Shown here: piece by piece, positions 6,563 through 16,600 of the stretch
How the letters are laid out: the number at the start of each line of letters is the position of its first letter
How positions within the stretch are numbered: the first letter of the stretch is position 1
Made by a program: the position numbers and the translations under genes
Source of the DNA: Mycolicibacterium sp. YH-1
GTDB taxonomy: Bacteria; Actinomycetota; Actinomycetes; Mycobacteriales; Mycobacteriaceae
Length of the DNA: 64,000 nt
Reading direction: 5' to 3'
Assembly (NCBI RefSeq): GCF_022557175.1
Contig: NZ_CP092915.1
Coordinates: 6,882,001 to 6,946,000 of the forward strand
Notes under the pieces: model-generated
Databases searched by the model: none
Seen by the model: only the letters and a program-made list of their open reading frames with translations
What the model was told of the DNA's origin: nothing

Positions 6563-7447
6563 GTGGGCAGACACCTCGACAGCGCCAAGGCGCACTTCGG
6601 CCGCGACACCGCGGGCCTACTCGACGGTGGCCGGTACTCGTTGGTCCACACCCGCAGCCTGGAGTTCGACGACCTGCGACCCTACGTACCCGGCGACGAC
6701 GTGCGCGATATCGACTGGAAGGCGTCGGCCCGGTCGGGCGACGTGCTGATCAAGCGGTTCGTCTCGGAGAAGCACCACAAGATCCTGGTCGTCGCCGACG
6801 CCGGCCGAAACATGACCGCGGTGGCCCCGTCCGGCGAGTACAAGCGCGATGTCGCCATGCATCTGATCGGCGCCCTCGGTCTGATCACGCTGCGTCGCTC
6901 CGATGAGATCGGCATGGTGTTCGGCGACACCAGGGGCTGCGTCGACATCCGCCTTCGCCGCGGCGAGACCCATCTGGAGTACATGCTGACGCACTACCTC
7001 AGCCACACGCTCACACACCCGGGCCGCAGCGACGTCATCACCCAGTTGTCCTGGGTGACAGAGCATTACCGTCGCCCACATCTGATCGTCGTCGTGTCCG
7101 ACGAACCCGACGCAGACGAACGGCTGGCCGCCACGCTGACGAGGCTGCGACCCCGCCACGACGTGCTGTGGGCGATGGTGGCCGACGCCTCGGCGGTGGG
7201 CTCCCCCGACGACACGACCGCGGACGACACCATCGGATACGACGTCTCCGACGGTCGCACGGTGCTCGGTGCCGCGGATCTCGGCGCGGACGTGATCGCG
7301 GCGTACCGCGACGCGGAAGCCGCCCGCCGGGAGGCCGTCTCGGAGTTGATGACCGCACACGCGGTGCCGCACGTCGTTGTCGAGGGCAGCCGCGGGGTGC
7401 GGGCCGGGCTCGTCGGTCTGGCCGGAGTGTTCGCCCGTGCCGGATGA
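6563..7447 (+). CDS. DUF58 protein of MoxR operon
   Basis: A 294-residue protein starting at a GTG one base after the MoxR stop. The DUF58 core is clear: LRPYVPGDDVRDIDWKASAR near residues 35-54, then a VWA-like fold with ILVVADAGRNM and HLIVVVSDEPDAD. The Asp of the first strand is present, but the full DxSxS metal motif is not. Many DUF58 proteins have membrane helices before the core; this one begins directly with it and so is probably cytoplasmic. DUF58 genes almost always sit beside moxR. An ATG at 6542 within moxR is an alternative start. Confidence 0.85.
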   Translation: MGRHLDSAKAHFGRDTAGLLDGGRYSLVHTRSLEFDDLRPYVPGDDVRDIDWKASARSGDVLIKRFVSEKHHKILVVADAGRNMTAVAPSGEYKRDVAMHLIGALGLITLRRSDEIGMVFGDTRGCVDIRLRRGETHLEYMLTHYLSHTLTHPGRSDVITQLSWVTEHYRRPHLIVVVSDEPDADERLAATLTRLRPRHDVLWAMVADASAVGSPDDTTADDTIGYDVSDGRTVLGAADLGADVIAAYRDAEAARREAVSELMTAHAVPHVVVEGSRGVRAGLVGLAGVFARAG

Positions 7448-7910
7448 CCTGCTGCGCTATGTCATCGGCCCCACGCCAGCGTCGTGGTGGTGGATGTGGC
7501 TGTCCCTGCTGCTCATGGCGGTGCTGGCCGGCTGGTACGTCGCGGTCATCCTGTGGACGCGGGCGCCGGAGTTGCGACACGTGCCATACGTGGTGGAACG
7601 TGTGCAGGCCGCGCTGGTCCGGCGCAGGTTCGCGACCGCGGTGCGCCGGGTGGGCGAACGTTACCGCGCAGGCGAACTGGGCGGTGCACAGGCGGGTGCC
7701 GCGCTCAGCGCCACCCTGCGCGACTTCCTGACCGCGGCCACCGGCGCACGCGCGCAGTACATGCAACTCGGCGATATGGCTGACGGCGAGGTGGCACGTG
7801 CGGCGCCACTTCTGGCCCGTATCAACGACGTTCAGTTCAACGCACACTCGGCCGAGGATGTCGCCGACTTGAGCGGTGCCACCGAGGAGTTGATCCTGAC
7901 ATGGACCTGA
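7437..7910 (+). CDS. membrane-anchored protein of MoxR operon
   Basis: A 157-residue protein with one strong N-terminal helix (WWMWLSLLLMAVLAGWYVAV), followed by a soluble helical domain of about 110 residues on the cytoplasmic side. It begins at a GTG overlapping the DUF58 stop by 11 bases and its own end overlaps the next gene by 10 bases. This position between DUF58 and the VWA genes corresponds to the DUF4381-like subunit in other MoxR operons, but the identity to that family is a guess from size and layout. It probably acts in a membrane complex with its neighbours. Confidence 0.7.
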   Translation: MPDDLLRYVIGPTPASWWWMWLSLLLMAVLAGWYVAVILWTRAPELRHVPYVVERVQAALVRRRFATAVRRVGERYRAGELGGAQAGAALSATLRDFLTAATGARAQYMQLGDMADGEVARAAPLLARINDVQFNAHSAEDVADLSGATEELILTWT

Positions 7911-8869
7911 GGTGGTGGGCGGTCGTCATCGTGGCCTGCGTCGCACTGGCCGTCGGCATCGTGGTGGCGGTGTGGCGTCCCGTCGACACCGATGCGCGGC
8001 GTTTCCGCCCCCTTGCCAACGCCGACCGTCTCACGAGCCTGCCCGGCTACGTCCGCGCCGTCCGCCGCAGGGCATTGACGACGGCTGCGACGCTGAGCCT
8101 GCTCACGGTCGTATTCGTCTGCGCCCTGATCGCTGGTGCCCGACCGACCGGGCTGCCCACCGCGGCCCAGGACGTCGAGTCCGGCCAACCCGAGGACATC
8201 ATGGTGTGTGCGGGCGCGCCGGCAAGCGATGCGGCGGTGGCGGCGACGATGCGGTACTTCGCCGGGCACGCGACAACCCTTGGCACGCAACGCATCGGCT
8301 TGACGGTGCCCAATCGGCGGGTGATCCCCCTGACTCGCGATCACCAGTTCGCCTCGGCCCGATTCGGTGAGGCCGCAGCGTCCGGAGAGCCGTCGGACCT
8401 CGCCCCCGCGGTGCGCTACGCCGACTACGCGCAGAGTGTCTCGGATCTGCTGGCGCTGTGCTTGACCGGGTTCCCGGAGTTCGAAGAGCCCAGTGCGCAA
8501 CGCCGTTCGGTGATCTATGTCGGGCCAGGCGATCTCCGTAGCGCGGACGATCCGCGGCCCGCACTGTTCGACGCCGATCGATTGCGGACCATGGCGCAGG
8601 CTGCGGGCGCGCAGGTCAACGTGCTGGTGACCGGCCCCGGTGGCGATGAACTCGAGGCGCTTGCGCGCGACACCGGCGGCCGCTCGTTCGACGCCCAGTC
8701 CGATGTCGCCGGGCGCCTCGCGGAGATCCGCTCAAATCCCCCACCCCCCACGCCCGACGTCGCAGCGACCGTGCGGGCCGCGGCACCGGACTCACCCGAT
8801 ATCCCGCTCGCGGTGGCAGTCCTCGCGGTGGCGGCGCTGTCGCTGCTTCCGATGGTGGTGCGGCGATGA
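7901..8869 (+). CDS. membrane protein with degenerate VWA-like domain
   Basis: A 322-residue protein. One helix at residues 6-26, a Cys-less cytoplasmic loop of about 35 residues, a second helix near 63-83, then an external domain of about 190 residues and a third helix at the C-terminus (LAVAVLAVAALSLLPMVV). The external domain has alternating strand and helix segments like a VWA fold (RSVIYVGPGD, AQVNVLVTGPGGDEL), but no DxSxS motif. A Pro-rich hinge precedes the last helix. It overlaps both neighbours by a few bases, so translation is coupled. Probably a structural partner of the VWA protein that follows. Confidence 0.72.
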   Translation: MDLRWWAVVIVACVALAVGIVVAVWRPVDTDARRFRPLANADRLTSLPGYVRAVRRRALTTAATLSLLTVVFVCALIAGARPTGLPTAAQDVESGQPEDIMVCAGAPASDAAVAATMRYFAGHATTLGTQRIGLTVPNRRVIPLTRDHQFASARFGEAAASGEPSDLAPAVRYADYAQSVSDLLALCLTGFPEFEEPSAQRRSVIYVGPGDLRSADDPRPALFDADRLRTMAQAAGAQVNVLVTGPGGDELEALARDTGGRSFDAQSDVAGRLAEIRSNPPPPTPDVAATVRAAAPDSPDIPLAVAVLAVAALSLLPMVVRR

Positions 8870-9852
8870 CGCTCTACCCGGTTCTGCCGCCGCTGCTGCT
8901 GCTCCTCGTCGCGGCCGTCGTCATCGCCGCGCGCGTCGTGACACTGCGTCGCCTGCTGACGGCACCCCGGCGGAGGCCGACGGCAGTGTGGCGGTGGGCC
9001 GGGGTCACCGCGGCGGCGCTGCTGCTCCTGCTGGCGGCGGCGCGCCCGGTCGTCGGGGCCGATGCGCAGACCACACCTGCCGGATCAGCCGACGGCGAAC
9101 CCAACGTGTTCCTGGTGGTGGACCGCTCCCCTGAGATGGGCGTCACGGACATGGCCGGCGAGCAGTCCCGGATGGACGCGGCGCGCGCCGACATCGCCGC
9201 GGTGATCGCGCGGTATCCACGTGCCCGGTTCGCGGTGATCGCGTTCGCGTCCAGCCCGGACCTGGAGTGGCCCCTGTCGCCCGACACCTGGAGCCTGCGT
9301 CCGGTGCTGGCGGCCGAGACGCCCTACACCGCCGCCCCTGACGCCGTGTTCGAGACGAACGTCGCAGCGGCAGGCAATGTGCTTCGTTACCAACTGATCT
9401 CGGCTCGTCAGCAGTTTCCCCGCGCGCAGAACCTGGTGTTCTACCTCGGTACGGGCGCGGGCGCGTCGCGGGCACCTCAGCGGCAGTTCGATTTGGCCGA
9501 GAACTCGGTGGACGGTGGCGCGGTACTCGGCTACGGCACCGCTGCGGGTGGTGTGGTCCCGCAGCGCCCATCGGTGCGCTCGAGCGTCGACGAGTCGGCG
9601 CTGCGGGCGGTCGCCGAGCAGATCGGTGTGCCGTATGTCGCCCGTGACGGCAGGCCCGACAGCGAGGACGCCCTGTTCGAGGGCACCGACGAGCCCGCCG
9701 AGGCACCCGACGCCGTGACCGTGTCCAGCGCGGCCGTCGAGACGTACTGGGCTCCGGCGATCGCCGCCGCGGCGCTGATCCTGCTCGAACTGACGCTGAT
9801 GTTGCGCGACTACCGGCGCACCCGGCCGCCTCCCGTGGACGTGATCACGTGA
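8866..9852 (+). CDS. VWA-domain membrane protein (BatA-like)
   Basis: A 328-residue protein with the BatA layout: two N-terminal helices (residues 5-22 and 45-65), an external VWA domain, and a C-terminal helix near 290-310. The VWA metal site is partly degenerate: VVDRSPEMG has the Asp and first Ser of DxSxS, but Glu replaces the second Ser. Later segments (RFAVIAFASS, LVFYLGTGAGAS) fit the VWA fold. The start ATGA overlaps the previous stop by four bases. It is the likely client of the operon's MoxR ATPase. Confidence 0.82.
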   Translation: MTLYPVLPPLLLLLVAAVVIAARVVTLRRLLTAPRRRPTAVWRWAGVTAAALLLLLAAARPVVGADAQTTPAGSADGEPNVFLVVDRSPEMGVTDMAGEQSRMDAARADIAAVIARYPRARFAVIAFASSPDLEWPLSPDTWSLRPVLAAETPYTAAPDAVFETNVAAAGNVLRYQLISARQQFPRAQNLVFYLGTGAGASRAPQRQFDLAENSVDGGAVLGYGTAAGGVVPQRPSVRSSVDESALRAVAEQIGVPYVARDGRPDSEDALFEGTDEPAEAPDAVTVSSAAVETYWAPAIAAAALILLELTLMLRDYRRTRPPPVDVIT

Positions 9853-10475
9853 GCGCCTCCCGCCGCCGGCTGCTGGTGTGGTCGGCACCCGTCGCGCTGC
9901 TGCTGGTCGTGGCGATCGCCTGGCTGTGCGCCACCGGTATCGCCGGCCAGTCCGCCGCAGCCGAGTTCAAGGCGGGTGTCACAGCGGTTGCCGACCGCCG
10001 CCTGCCCGAGGCCGAGCGGCACTTCGCCGAGGCAGCGGACGGCGACCCCGCCGACTCCTGCCCGGCGCTGGTGAACCTGGTCCTGGTCCGGGAGACCCGC
10101 GGCGACGACGCCGTCGCTGCGGGCGACGGCCCCGGTGCGATCGACCGGTACCGCGACGCACTGGCCGTCGTCGCCTCCGCTCCCGGCGGGTGCTTCGCGG
10201 GCAATGAGGACTCCGACGCTGAGCGTCGCGCCGTGCGCGCCGACTCGGCGAACCGACTGCAGACCAAGCTCGACAGACTTCAGGCGCCGCTGCCCGCACT
10301 GCCACCGCCCGCGGCACCACCACCTCCACCCCCGCCGGCCGCGCCGCCACCGGCAAAGGGTCCGGCACCCGAACAGCAGCCCGACGTGCGTCGGCTGGAT
10401 CCCGCCGGCGGCGACCCGCTCGACAAGTTGGGCCAGCTGCTCGAGGACGCCGCCGAGGTTCGCGGCGCGCCGTGA
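9849..10475 (+). CDS. membrane-anchored TPR-like protein with Pro-rich tail
   Basis: A 208-residue protein at the end of the MoxR operon, starting at a GTG that overlaps the previous stop (GTGA). One helix at residues 8-30 anchors it. Residues 38-125 form helical pairs resembling TPR repeats (FKAGVTAVADRRLPEAERHF, then AIDRYRDALAV), and two Cys (SCPAL, GGCFAG) may pair outside. Residues 145-172 are almost pure Pro and Ala, then a short acidic end. This corresponds to the BatB/BatE-like TPR member of other MoxR operons. The Pro-rich part may span or contact the cell wall. Confidence 0.75.
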   Translation: MSASRRRLLVWSAPVALLLVVAIAWLCATGIAGQSAAAEFKAGVTAVADRRLPEAERHFAEAADGDPADSCPALVNLVLVRETRGDDAVAAGDGPGAIDRYRDALAVVASAPGGCFAGNEDSDAERRAVRADSANRLQTKLDRLQAPLPALPPPAAPPPPPPPAAPPPAKGPAPEQQPDVRRLDPAGGDPLDKLGQLLEDAAEVRGAP

Positions 10476-10497
10476 CCGACGGAACTAGTCTCTGGGT

Positions 10498-11166
10498 GTG
10501 ACAACGCGCGGTGGGGCAACAGTATTGACGGTGAACAGCGCCCACGTCGGTCCAGACGGATCGGCACCGAGATCGGGCATCGACAAGCGCCCCGTCGAGG
10601 GGGACATCACCGTGCGAGCACCCGGCCCGATGCACGGCGGCCTCGGCAGTGGCCTGGTCGGCGACGTCATCGGCAACCAGAGGGTGCACGGCGGTGATGA
10701 CCAGGCGGTGTACGCCTACGCACGCGAGGATCTCGACGTGTGGGAGACCCGACTCGACCGTGAGCTCACCAACGGCATGTTCGGCGAGAACCTCACCACC
10801 AGCGGCCTCGACGTCACGAACGCGGTGATCGGTGAGCGGTGGCGGGTGGGCTCGGACGGTCTGTTGCTCGAGGTGACTCGTCCCAGGACCCCGTGCAAGA
10901 CGTTCGTCAGCCGGCTCGGAATCGACGGCTGGATGAAGACGTTCACCCGCGGTGGCACCCCGGGCGCCTACCTCCGCGTGGTTGCGGGCGGAACGATTCG
11001 CGGCGGCGACTCCGTTGAGGTCATCGACCGCCCGGACCACGGCGTCACCATCGGCACCGTGTACCGCGCGCTCATGCTCGAACCCGACCTGCTGCCCGGC
11101 ATCCTCGCCGCCGACGCCCTGCCCGAGGACGTCAAGGAACACGTCCGCCGGCGACTCCACGCCTGA
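10498..11166 (+). CDS. MOSC-domain protein (YiiM-like)
   Basis: A 222-residue soluble protein of the MOSC superfamily, which carries molybdenum-cofactor sulfur chemistry or uses the cofactor. The conserved core is present: VHGGDDQAVYAY, then NGMFGENLTTSGLD, and the Cys of VTRPRTPCKTF (near residue 142) that in MOSC proteins binds the cofactor or persulfide. The length fits YiiM, which acts with a molybdoenzyme reductase on N-hydroxylated bases. The GTG start lies 22 bases after the MoxR operon stop. A strong hairpin follows 15 bases after the stop. Confidence 0.87.
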   Translation: MTTRGGATVLTVNSAHVGPDGSAPRSGIDKRPVEGDITVRAPGPMHGGLGSGLVGDVIGNQRVHGGDDQAVYAYAREDLDVWETRLDRELTNGMFGENLTTSGLDVTNAVIGERWRVGSDGLLLEVTRPRTPCKTFVSRLGIDGWMKTFTRGGTPGAYLRVVAGGTIRGGDSVEVIDRPDHGVTIGTVYRALMLEPDLLPGILAADALPEDVKEHVRRRLHA

Positions 11167-11181
11167 CCGAGTCTCAACATG

Positions 11182-11215
11182 AAGAAGGGCACCCGGAATC
11201 CCGGGTGCCCTTCTT
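11182..11215. terminator. strong bidirectional hairpin terminator
   Basis: AAGAAGGGCACCCGG pairs perfectly with CCGGGTGCCCTTCTT across a four-base loop, giving a 15-bp stem flanked by short A and T runs. It lies between the convergent MOSC gene and the small secreted gene and should end transcription in both directions. Confidence 0.93.
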
Positions 11216-11229
11216 TCGTCTGCCGTGTG

Positions 11230-11397
11230 TCAGCGGCCGTTGCCGACAGTCGAGGTGACGACTCCGACGGAGGCCTGCTGCTGGTTGTTGTGCACCCACT
11301 CGTGATGGTCGATGCCCGCCTGCGCGGGTCCGGCCAGCCCCAGGAGGGCGGCGGCGAAACCGGTGGCGACAATGCTGGCAAATCCGAACTTCTTCAT
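11230..11397 (-). CDS. 55-residue secreted peptide
   Basis: A very short exported protein. The start MKKFGFASIV leads into an Ala/Leu/Gly core and an AQA-GI signal peptidase site at about residue 27, leaving a mature peptide of roughly 28 residues (GIDHHEWVHNNQQQ, then a Val/Gly-rich end). GAGGAAG stands six bases before the ATG, a strong site, and a terminator lies just past the stop, so it is a free-standing gene. The mature part has three His near its start, which might bind metal. I know similar small mycobacterial secreted proteins but no function. Confidence 0.8.
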   Translation of the reverse strand: MKKFGFASIVATGFAAALLGLAGPAQAGIDHHEWVHNNQQQASVGVVTSTVGNGR

Positions 11398-11721
11398 TTC
11401 TCTTCCTCTTTCCGATGTCCTGCATACGTTCGAACCGTGACGCGGAGGCCGCGACTCGAAGTACGTGTGTCAACCGAATTAGGTTTCCCTCACTTCGGTA
11501 TGTCTGTTCTAACGCCCATGTCAGCGGTCTAATTCCATTGGCAGCAATTGACCGGCGGGTGGCAGGAAGTACTCGAATGCGGGCCAGAATCGGCATCCAA
11601 ACGGTGCCCGAGTGAGGCAACGCACCCGGCTCTGCGGAATAATCTCGGGCAAACGCAGTCACCGATCGCCTCCGCCGACGGGAACCCGAGCCCTACGATG
11701 CGTTCGGACTGAGGAGGAGCC
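11398..11721. other. intergenic region between divergent genes
   Basis: 324 bases between the secreted peptide gene (minus) and kup (plus). It must hold both promoters. It has a somewhat A/T-richer patch near 11475-11540 (TAGGTTTCCC, GTCTAATTCC). I looked for a c-di-AMP riboswitch, which would fit a potassium transporter, and did not find its conserved sequences. Nothing else is recognised. Confidence 0.5.
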
Positions 11722-13650
11722 GTGGCCACAAACCTGGAGTCTGCGGCGCCCTCGCACGCACCCCGCCTGTCGACACCGATCGTGATCGGCGCCCTCGGCG
11801 TCGTGTTCGGTGATATCGGCACGAGCCCGATCTACACCCTGCAGACCGTGTTCGACCCCGGGGACCCGCATCCGGTGCCCATCGCGAGGGACCACGTCTA
11901 CGGCATCGTCTCGCTGATCTTCTGGTCGGTGATGCTGATCGTCACCCTCACCTACATCACGCTTGTCATGCGTGCGGACAACAACGGTGAGGGCGGCATC
12001 ATGGCCCTCATCACGTTGTTGCGGCGCTGGACCGGCGCGGCAAGCCGACGCACGTCGGTGATGCTCTCTGCCCTGGGGATCTTCGGCGCGGCGCTGTTCT
12101 TCGGCGACAGCATGATCACCCCGGCGATCTCCGTGCTGTCCGCTGTCGAGGGCCTCAAGATCGTTGAGCCCGAACTCGAGCCGTGGATTGTGCCCATCAC
12201 CGCCGTGATCATCGTGGCGCTGTTCTCCGTGCAACGACGCGGGACCGCCGCGGTCGGCCGGTTCTTCGGGCCGGTGATGATCGCGTGGTTTCTGACCATC
12301 GGCGCGCTGGGCGTCATCGGCATCACCCACGAGCCCGAGATCCTCAGGGCACTGTCGCCCACGTACGCACTGGGTTTCATGGCCACGCACTTCCACATCG
12401 GCTTCTTCGCGCTGGCCGCCGTCGTACTCGCGGTCACGGGCGCGGAGGCGCTGTACGCCGATATGGGGCACTTCGGCCGTAAGGCCATCACGATCGGCTG
12501 GCTGGGCCTGGTGCTGCCCGCGTGCACGCTGAGCTACTTCGGTCAGGGTGCACTGCTGCTCGGCGACGAGCAGAAGGTGAATGCACCGTTCTTCCTGCTG
12601 GCCCCAAACTGGGCGGTCATCCCACTGGTCGTTCTGGCGACAGCGGCGACGGTGATCGCCTCGCAGGCCGTCATCACCGGCGCATTCTCGGTGGCGTCGC
12701 AGGCGGCGCAACTCGGGTACCTCCCGCGGCTGCGGATCATGCACACGTCCGCGTCGACGATCGGCCAGATCTACGTGCCGATCATCAACGGTGTGCTGAT
12801 GATCGCCGTGCTGATCCTGGTCTTCGCGTTCCGTTCCTCGGGGGCACTTGCCTATGCCTTCGGCATGGCGGTCACCGGAACGATCACCATCACGACGACG
12901 CTGTTCCTGTACTACGCCAGAACCCGGTGGCGCTGGCCGCTGTGGGGGGTGCTTATCGGCGGCGGCGCACTACTCGTGGTTGACCTGCTGTTCTTCGCGG
13001 CCAATCTGACCAAGCTGGTGCATGGCGCGTGGCTGCCGCTTCTCATCGCGGTCACCGCGTTCACGGTCATGACCACGTGGAAGCGGGGCCGTGCCATCGT
13101 CACCCGCAGGCGAGCCGAGGTCGAGGGCCCCCTGCGCCCCTTCGTCGGCGGACTGCCCGACCGCGATCCACCGTTGACCCGCATCCCCGGCACCGCGATA
13201 TTCCTCAACCGTGGCAGCGAGACCGCGCCCCTGTCGATGCGCTCCAACGTCGAGCACAACCATGTCCTCCATCAACAGGTCGTGATCGTGTCGCTCGAGA
13301 TCGAACCGGTTCCGCGCGTGGCTGAGACCGAACGGATGTCGGTCGACGACCTCGGGCTGACGAGCGACGGGATCATCTTCGTCAGCGCCCGATACGGCTA
13401 CATGGAGCGACCGGACGTCCCGGCGGCGCTGCGGCTGCTCGACCCGTCACAGACCGAGGGACCCATCGATCTCGACACCGCGTCCTACTTCCTGTCGAAG
13501 CTGGAGTTGGTGATCTGCGACAAGCCGACCATGTCACCCTGGCGCACCCGGCTTTTCATCGCGACGTCCTACATCACCGCGGACGCGGCAGCGCACTTCA
13601 ACCTGCCCGTCCCCCGCACGATCATCATCGGCTCTCGCCTCGAGGTGTGA
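11722..13650 (+). CDS. kup: Kup potassium transporter
   Basis: A 642-residue K+/H+ symporter of the inner membrane. The family signature GALGVVFGDIGTSPIYTLQ is at residues 23-41, followed by about 12 helices to residue 440, with VMRADNNGEGGIMAL and EALYADMGHFG as further Kup hallmarks. The cytoplasmic tail of about 190 residues is typical in length. The GTG start is fixed by GAGGAGG eight bases upstream. It stands alone, divergent from the small secreted gene and convergent with hrpA (16-base gap). A regulatory RNA for c-di-AMP was sought and not seen. Confidence 0.95.
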   Translation: MATNLESAAPSHAPRLSTPIVIGALGVVFGDIGTSPIYTLQTVFDPGDPHPVPIARDHVYGIVSLIFWSVMLIVTLTYITLVMRADNNGEGGIMALITLLRRWTGAASRRTSVMLSALGIFGAALFFGDSMITPAISVLSAVEGLKIVEPELEPWIVPITAVIIVALFSVQRRGTAAVGRFFGPVMIAWFLTIGALGVIGITHEPEILRALSPTYALGFMATHFHIGFFALAAVVLAVTGAEALYADMGHFGRKAITIGWLGLVLPACTLSYFGQGALLLGDEQKVNAPFFLLAPNWAVIPLVVLATAATVIASQAVITGAFSVASQAAQLGYLPRLRIMHTSASTIGQIYVPIINGVLMIAVLILVFAFRSSGALAYAFGMAVTGTITITTTLFLYYARTRWRWPLWGVLIGGGALLVVDLLFFAANLTKLVHGAWLPLLIAVTAFTVMTTWKRGRAIVTRRRAEVEGPLRPFVGGLPDRDPPLTRIPGTAIFLNRGSETAPLSMRSNVEHNHVLHQQVVIVSLEIEPVPRVAETERMSVDDLGLTSDGIIFVSARYGYMERPDVPAALRLLDPSQTEGPIDLDTASYFLSKLELVICDKPTMSPWRTRLFIATSYITADAAAHFNLPVPRTIIIGSRLEV

Positions 13651-13666
13651 GCACGAGGCCTGCTCG

Positions 13667-16600
13667 TCAGCTCACGACAGCGTCGATCGCCCGGTAGATG
13701 CGCTGCTCGCTGACCGGACGCGGGGTGCCCAACTGCTGCGCCCAAAGACTCACCCGAAGTTCCTCGATCTGGCGGGCGATATCGCGCACGTCCGCGCCGG
13801 CCGCCCGGCTCGGCGACAGCGCGCCGAGCAGTTCCTGATACGCCCCACGAACCGCGTGCACTCGTGCCATGCGTTCCCGGTCGGCTTCCACGCCATGCGG
13901 CAGCCGATCCAGGCGTCTGTCGATGGCCAGCAGATATCGGTTCAGGTCGGCCAGATGCGCTGCGCCCGTCCGGGTGACGAAGCCGGTTGGCAGCAGCGCA
14001 GCCAACTGGGCGGTGATGTCGGCGATGGCGGCAGCCTGCGCCGCAGGCGCCTTATCGGGAATCGCGACCCGCACGTCATGCGCGGCGACCAGGACCTTCT
14101 CCACCCGCTTGACCAGGTCGAGAGTCGTCGAAACCAGATTCGCCGCCACACGGTCCCGAAGCTTTGCGAAATCGGCTCTGCTCCATGCTGGTTCGCGCAC
14201 CAAGGCGTCCACCGCGGCATCGGCACAGTCCTCGATGAGGGCGCTCAGTGAGCCGTCCGGGTTGGCGCCGAGCACCAGGCGGGTGCGCGTATCAAGTGCG
14301 CGCTCAACGGCTTTGACCGGGGACGCCACTTCCAGTCGCAGCAGCCGTCGGGTTCCGGCGCCCATCGCCGCCTGCTGCTCGGCCGCCGTCGCGAACACAT
14401 CCAGATCAACGGCCGCACCGGCATCGACCAAGGCCGGGAATCCCCGCACGGTGTGCCCGCCACCGGAACTCTCGACACTGCGCGGTATCTCGTCGAGGTC
14501 GGCGGGCCATCCCCGCAGCCCGGTCCGGCGCAGGTCTCCGGCCACCGCACCGGCGACGGCCTGCTGGATCGGCGCGGCCAACCGTTCCTTCAGCTCATCG
14601 AGATCCTTGCTCCGGGCGATTTCAGCACCGTCGGTGCCCTCGACCGCGAACGTGACCCGAAGGTGGGCAGGCAACTTGCCGATGTCGAAGGCGTCGATCG
14701 GCACCAGTACGCCGGTGCGCCTGCGCAGTTCGCGTTGCAGTGCCTCGAGCAGTGACTCACTGCCGGGCTCCATGGTCTCGAGCACGGCACGGGCGGTGTC
14801 GGGTGCGGGCACGAAGTTGCGTCGCAGGTCCTTGGGCAGCGACCGGATGAGCGCGGTCACCAGTTCCTCGCGCAGGGCGGGTACGTGCCAGGCGAATTCG
14901 TCACCACCGAGGCGTGCGAGGACCTCGACCGGTACATGCACCGTGATGCCGTCGTCGGTCGCGCCCGGCTCGTAGCGGTAGGTGATGGGCAGGGTGAGGT
15001 CACCCGCCTGCCATGCGTCGGGCTGATCGACGTCGGCATCGTTGCGCAGCAGGTCATCGCGGGTGAAGGTGAGCAGGTCGGGTGTGCGATGCCGTTGCTT
15101 CTTCCACCAGCCGTCGAAATGCCGCGCCGAGACGACCTCGGCCGGGATCCTGCTGTCGTACAGCGCGTACAGCTCGTCATCGCCGACCAGCAGGTCGCGA
15201 CGCCGGGCCCGCTCCTCGATCTCGGCGAGGTCCTCCAACAGCCGGGTGTTATCGCGGAAGAAGTGGTGGCGGGTCTGCCAGTCTCCCTCAACGAGCGCGT
15301 GCCGGATGAACAGTTCCCGGGCCAGCACCGGGTCGACCTGGGCGTATCCCACCCGACGCCGCGGCACCAGCGGCAGGCCGTAGAGCGTCACCCGCTCGAA
15401 GGCCATCACCGCGCCTCGCTTGGCATCCCAGTGCGGCTCGCTGAAGGTGCGCGCCACTAGGTCCCCGGCGACGCGTTCCACCGTCTCGGGTTCGATGCGC
15501 GCGGCGACGCGGCCGAACAGCCGGCTGGTCTCCACCAGGTCGGCGACGACGATCCAGCGTGGCGGCTTGCGCGTCAGCACCGATCCCGGTGCGAGGACGA
15601 ACTTCGAGTTGCGCGCACCCTGGTAGTCGCGCGAGTCACCCTCGCGCAGACCGACATGGCTCAGCAACCCCGCGGTCAACGCGGCGTGCACCCGAGTCGG
15701 GTCGGCAGGCTCTGGATCTCCGGACTCGATGATGCCCAGGTCCCGGGAGATGCTGCGCAGCTGCCCCACCAGGTCCTGCCATTCCCGGATGCGCAGGTAG
15801 TGCAGGAACTCGTCGCGGCACATCCGCCGAAATGAGCTGCCGGAACGTTCCTTTCGCTGTTCGCCGAGATAACGCCAGAGGTTGAGGAACGACACGAAGT
15901 CGGAGTGCTCATCGGCGAAGCGAGCGTGCTTCTGCTTGGCCGCGTCCTCACGATCGGTGGGTCGTTCCCGCGGGTCGGGGATCGAGAGGGCCGCGGCCAG
16001 CACCAGCACCTCGCGCACGCATCCCTCGGCGTCGGCCTGCAGGATCATCCGGCCGATCCGGGGGTCCAGCGGCAGCTTGGCGAGGCGGCGCCCGATGTCG
16101 GTGATCGCTCCGGCACCGTCGAACGCGCCGAGTTCCTGCAGCAGCGTCACACCGTCTCGAACGCTTCGCCTGTCGGGCGGATCGAGAAACGGGAACTGCT
16201 CCATATCGCCGAGGCCCAGCGCCGCCATCTGCAGGATGACGGCGGCGAGGTTGGTGCGCAGGATCTCCGGATCGGTGTAGCGCGGCCGGGATTCGAAGTC
16301 ATCCTCGGAGTACAGCCGGATGCACACACCGGGCGCGGTCCGTCCCGACCGGCCCGCCCGCTGGGAGGCCGACGCCTGCGATATCGGTTCGATGGGCAGC
16401 CGCTGCACCTTGGTCCTGCGGCTGTACCGCGAGATCCGCGCGGTGCCCGGGTCCACCACGTACCGAATGCCCGGCACGGTGAGTGAGGTCTCGGCGACGT
16501 TGGTGGCCAGCACGACGCGGCGTCCAGAATGCCTCGGCGCGAACACCTTCTGTTGCTCGGCGGTGGGGAGCCGCGCGTACAGCGGCAGGATCTCGGTCGG

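Noticed and set aside
11398..11721. c-di-AMP (ydaO) riboswitch before kup
   Set aside because: The conserved ydaO sequence blocks were not found, and no matching helix layout could be drawn.
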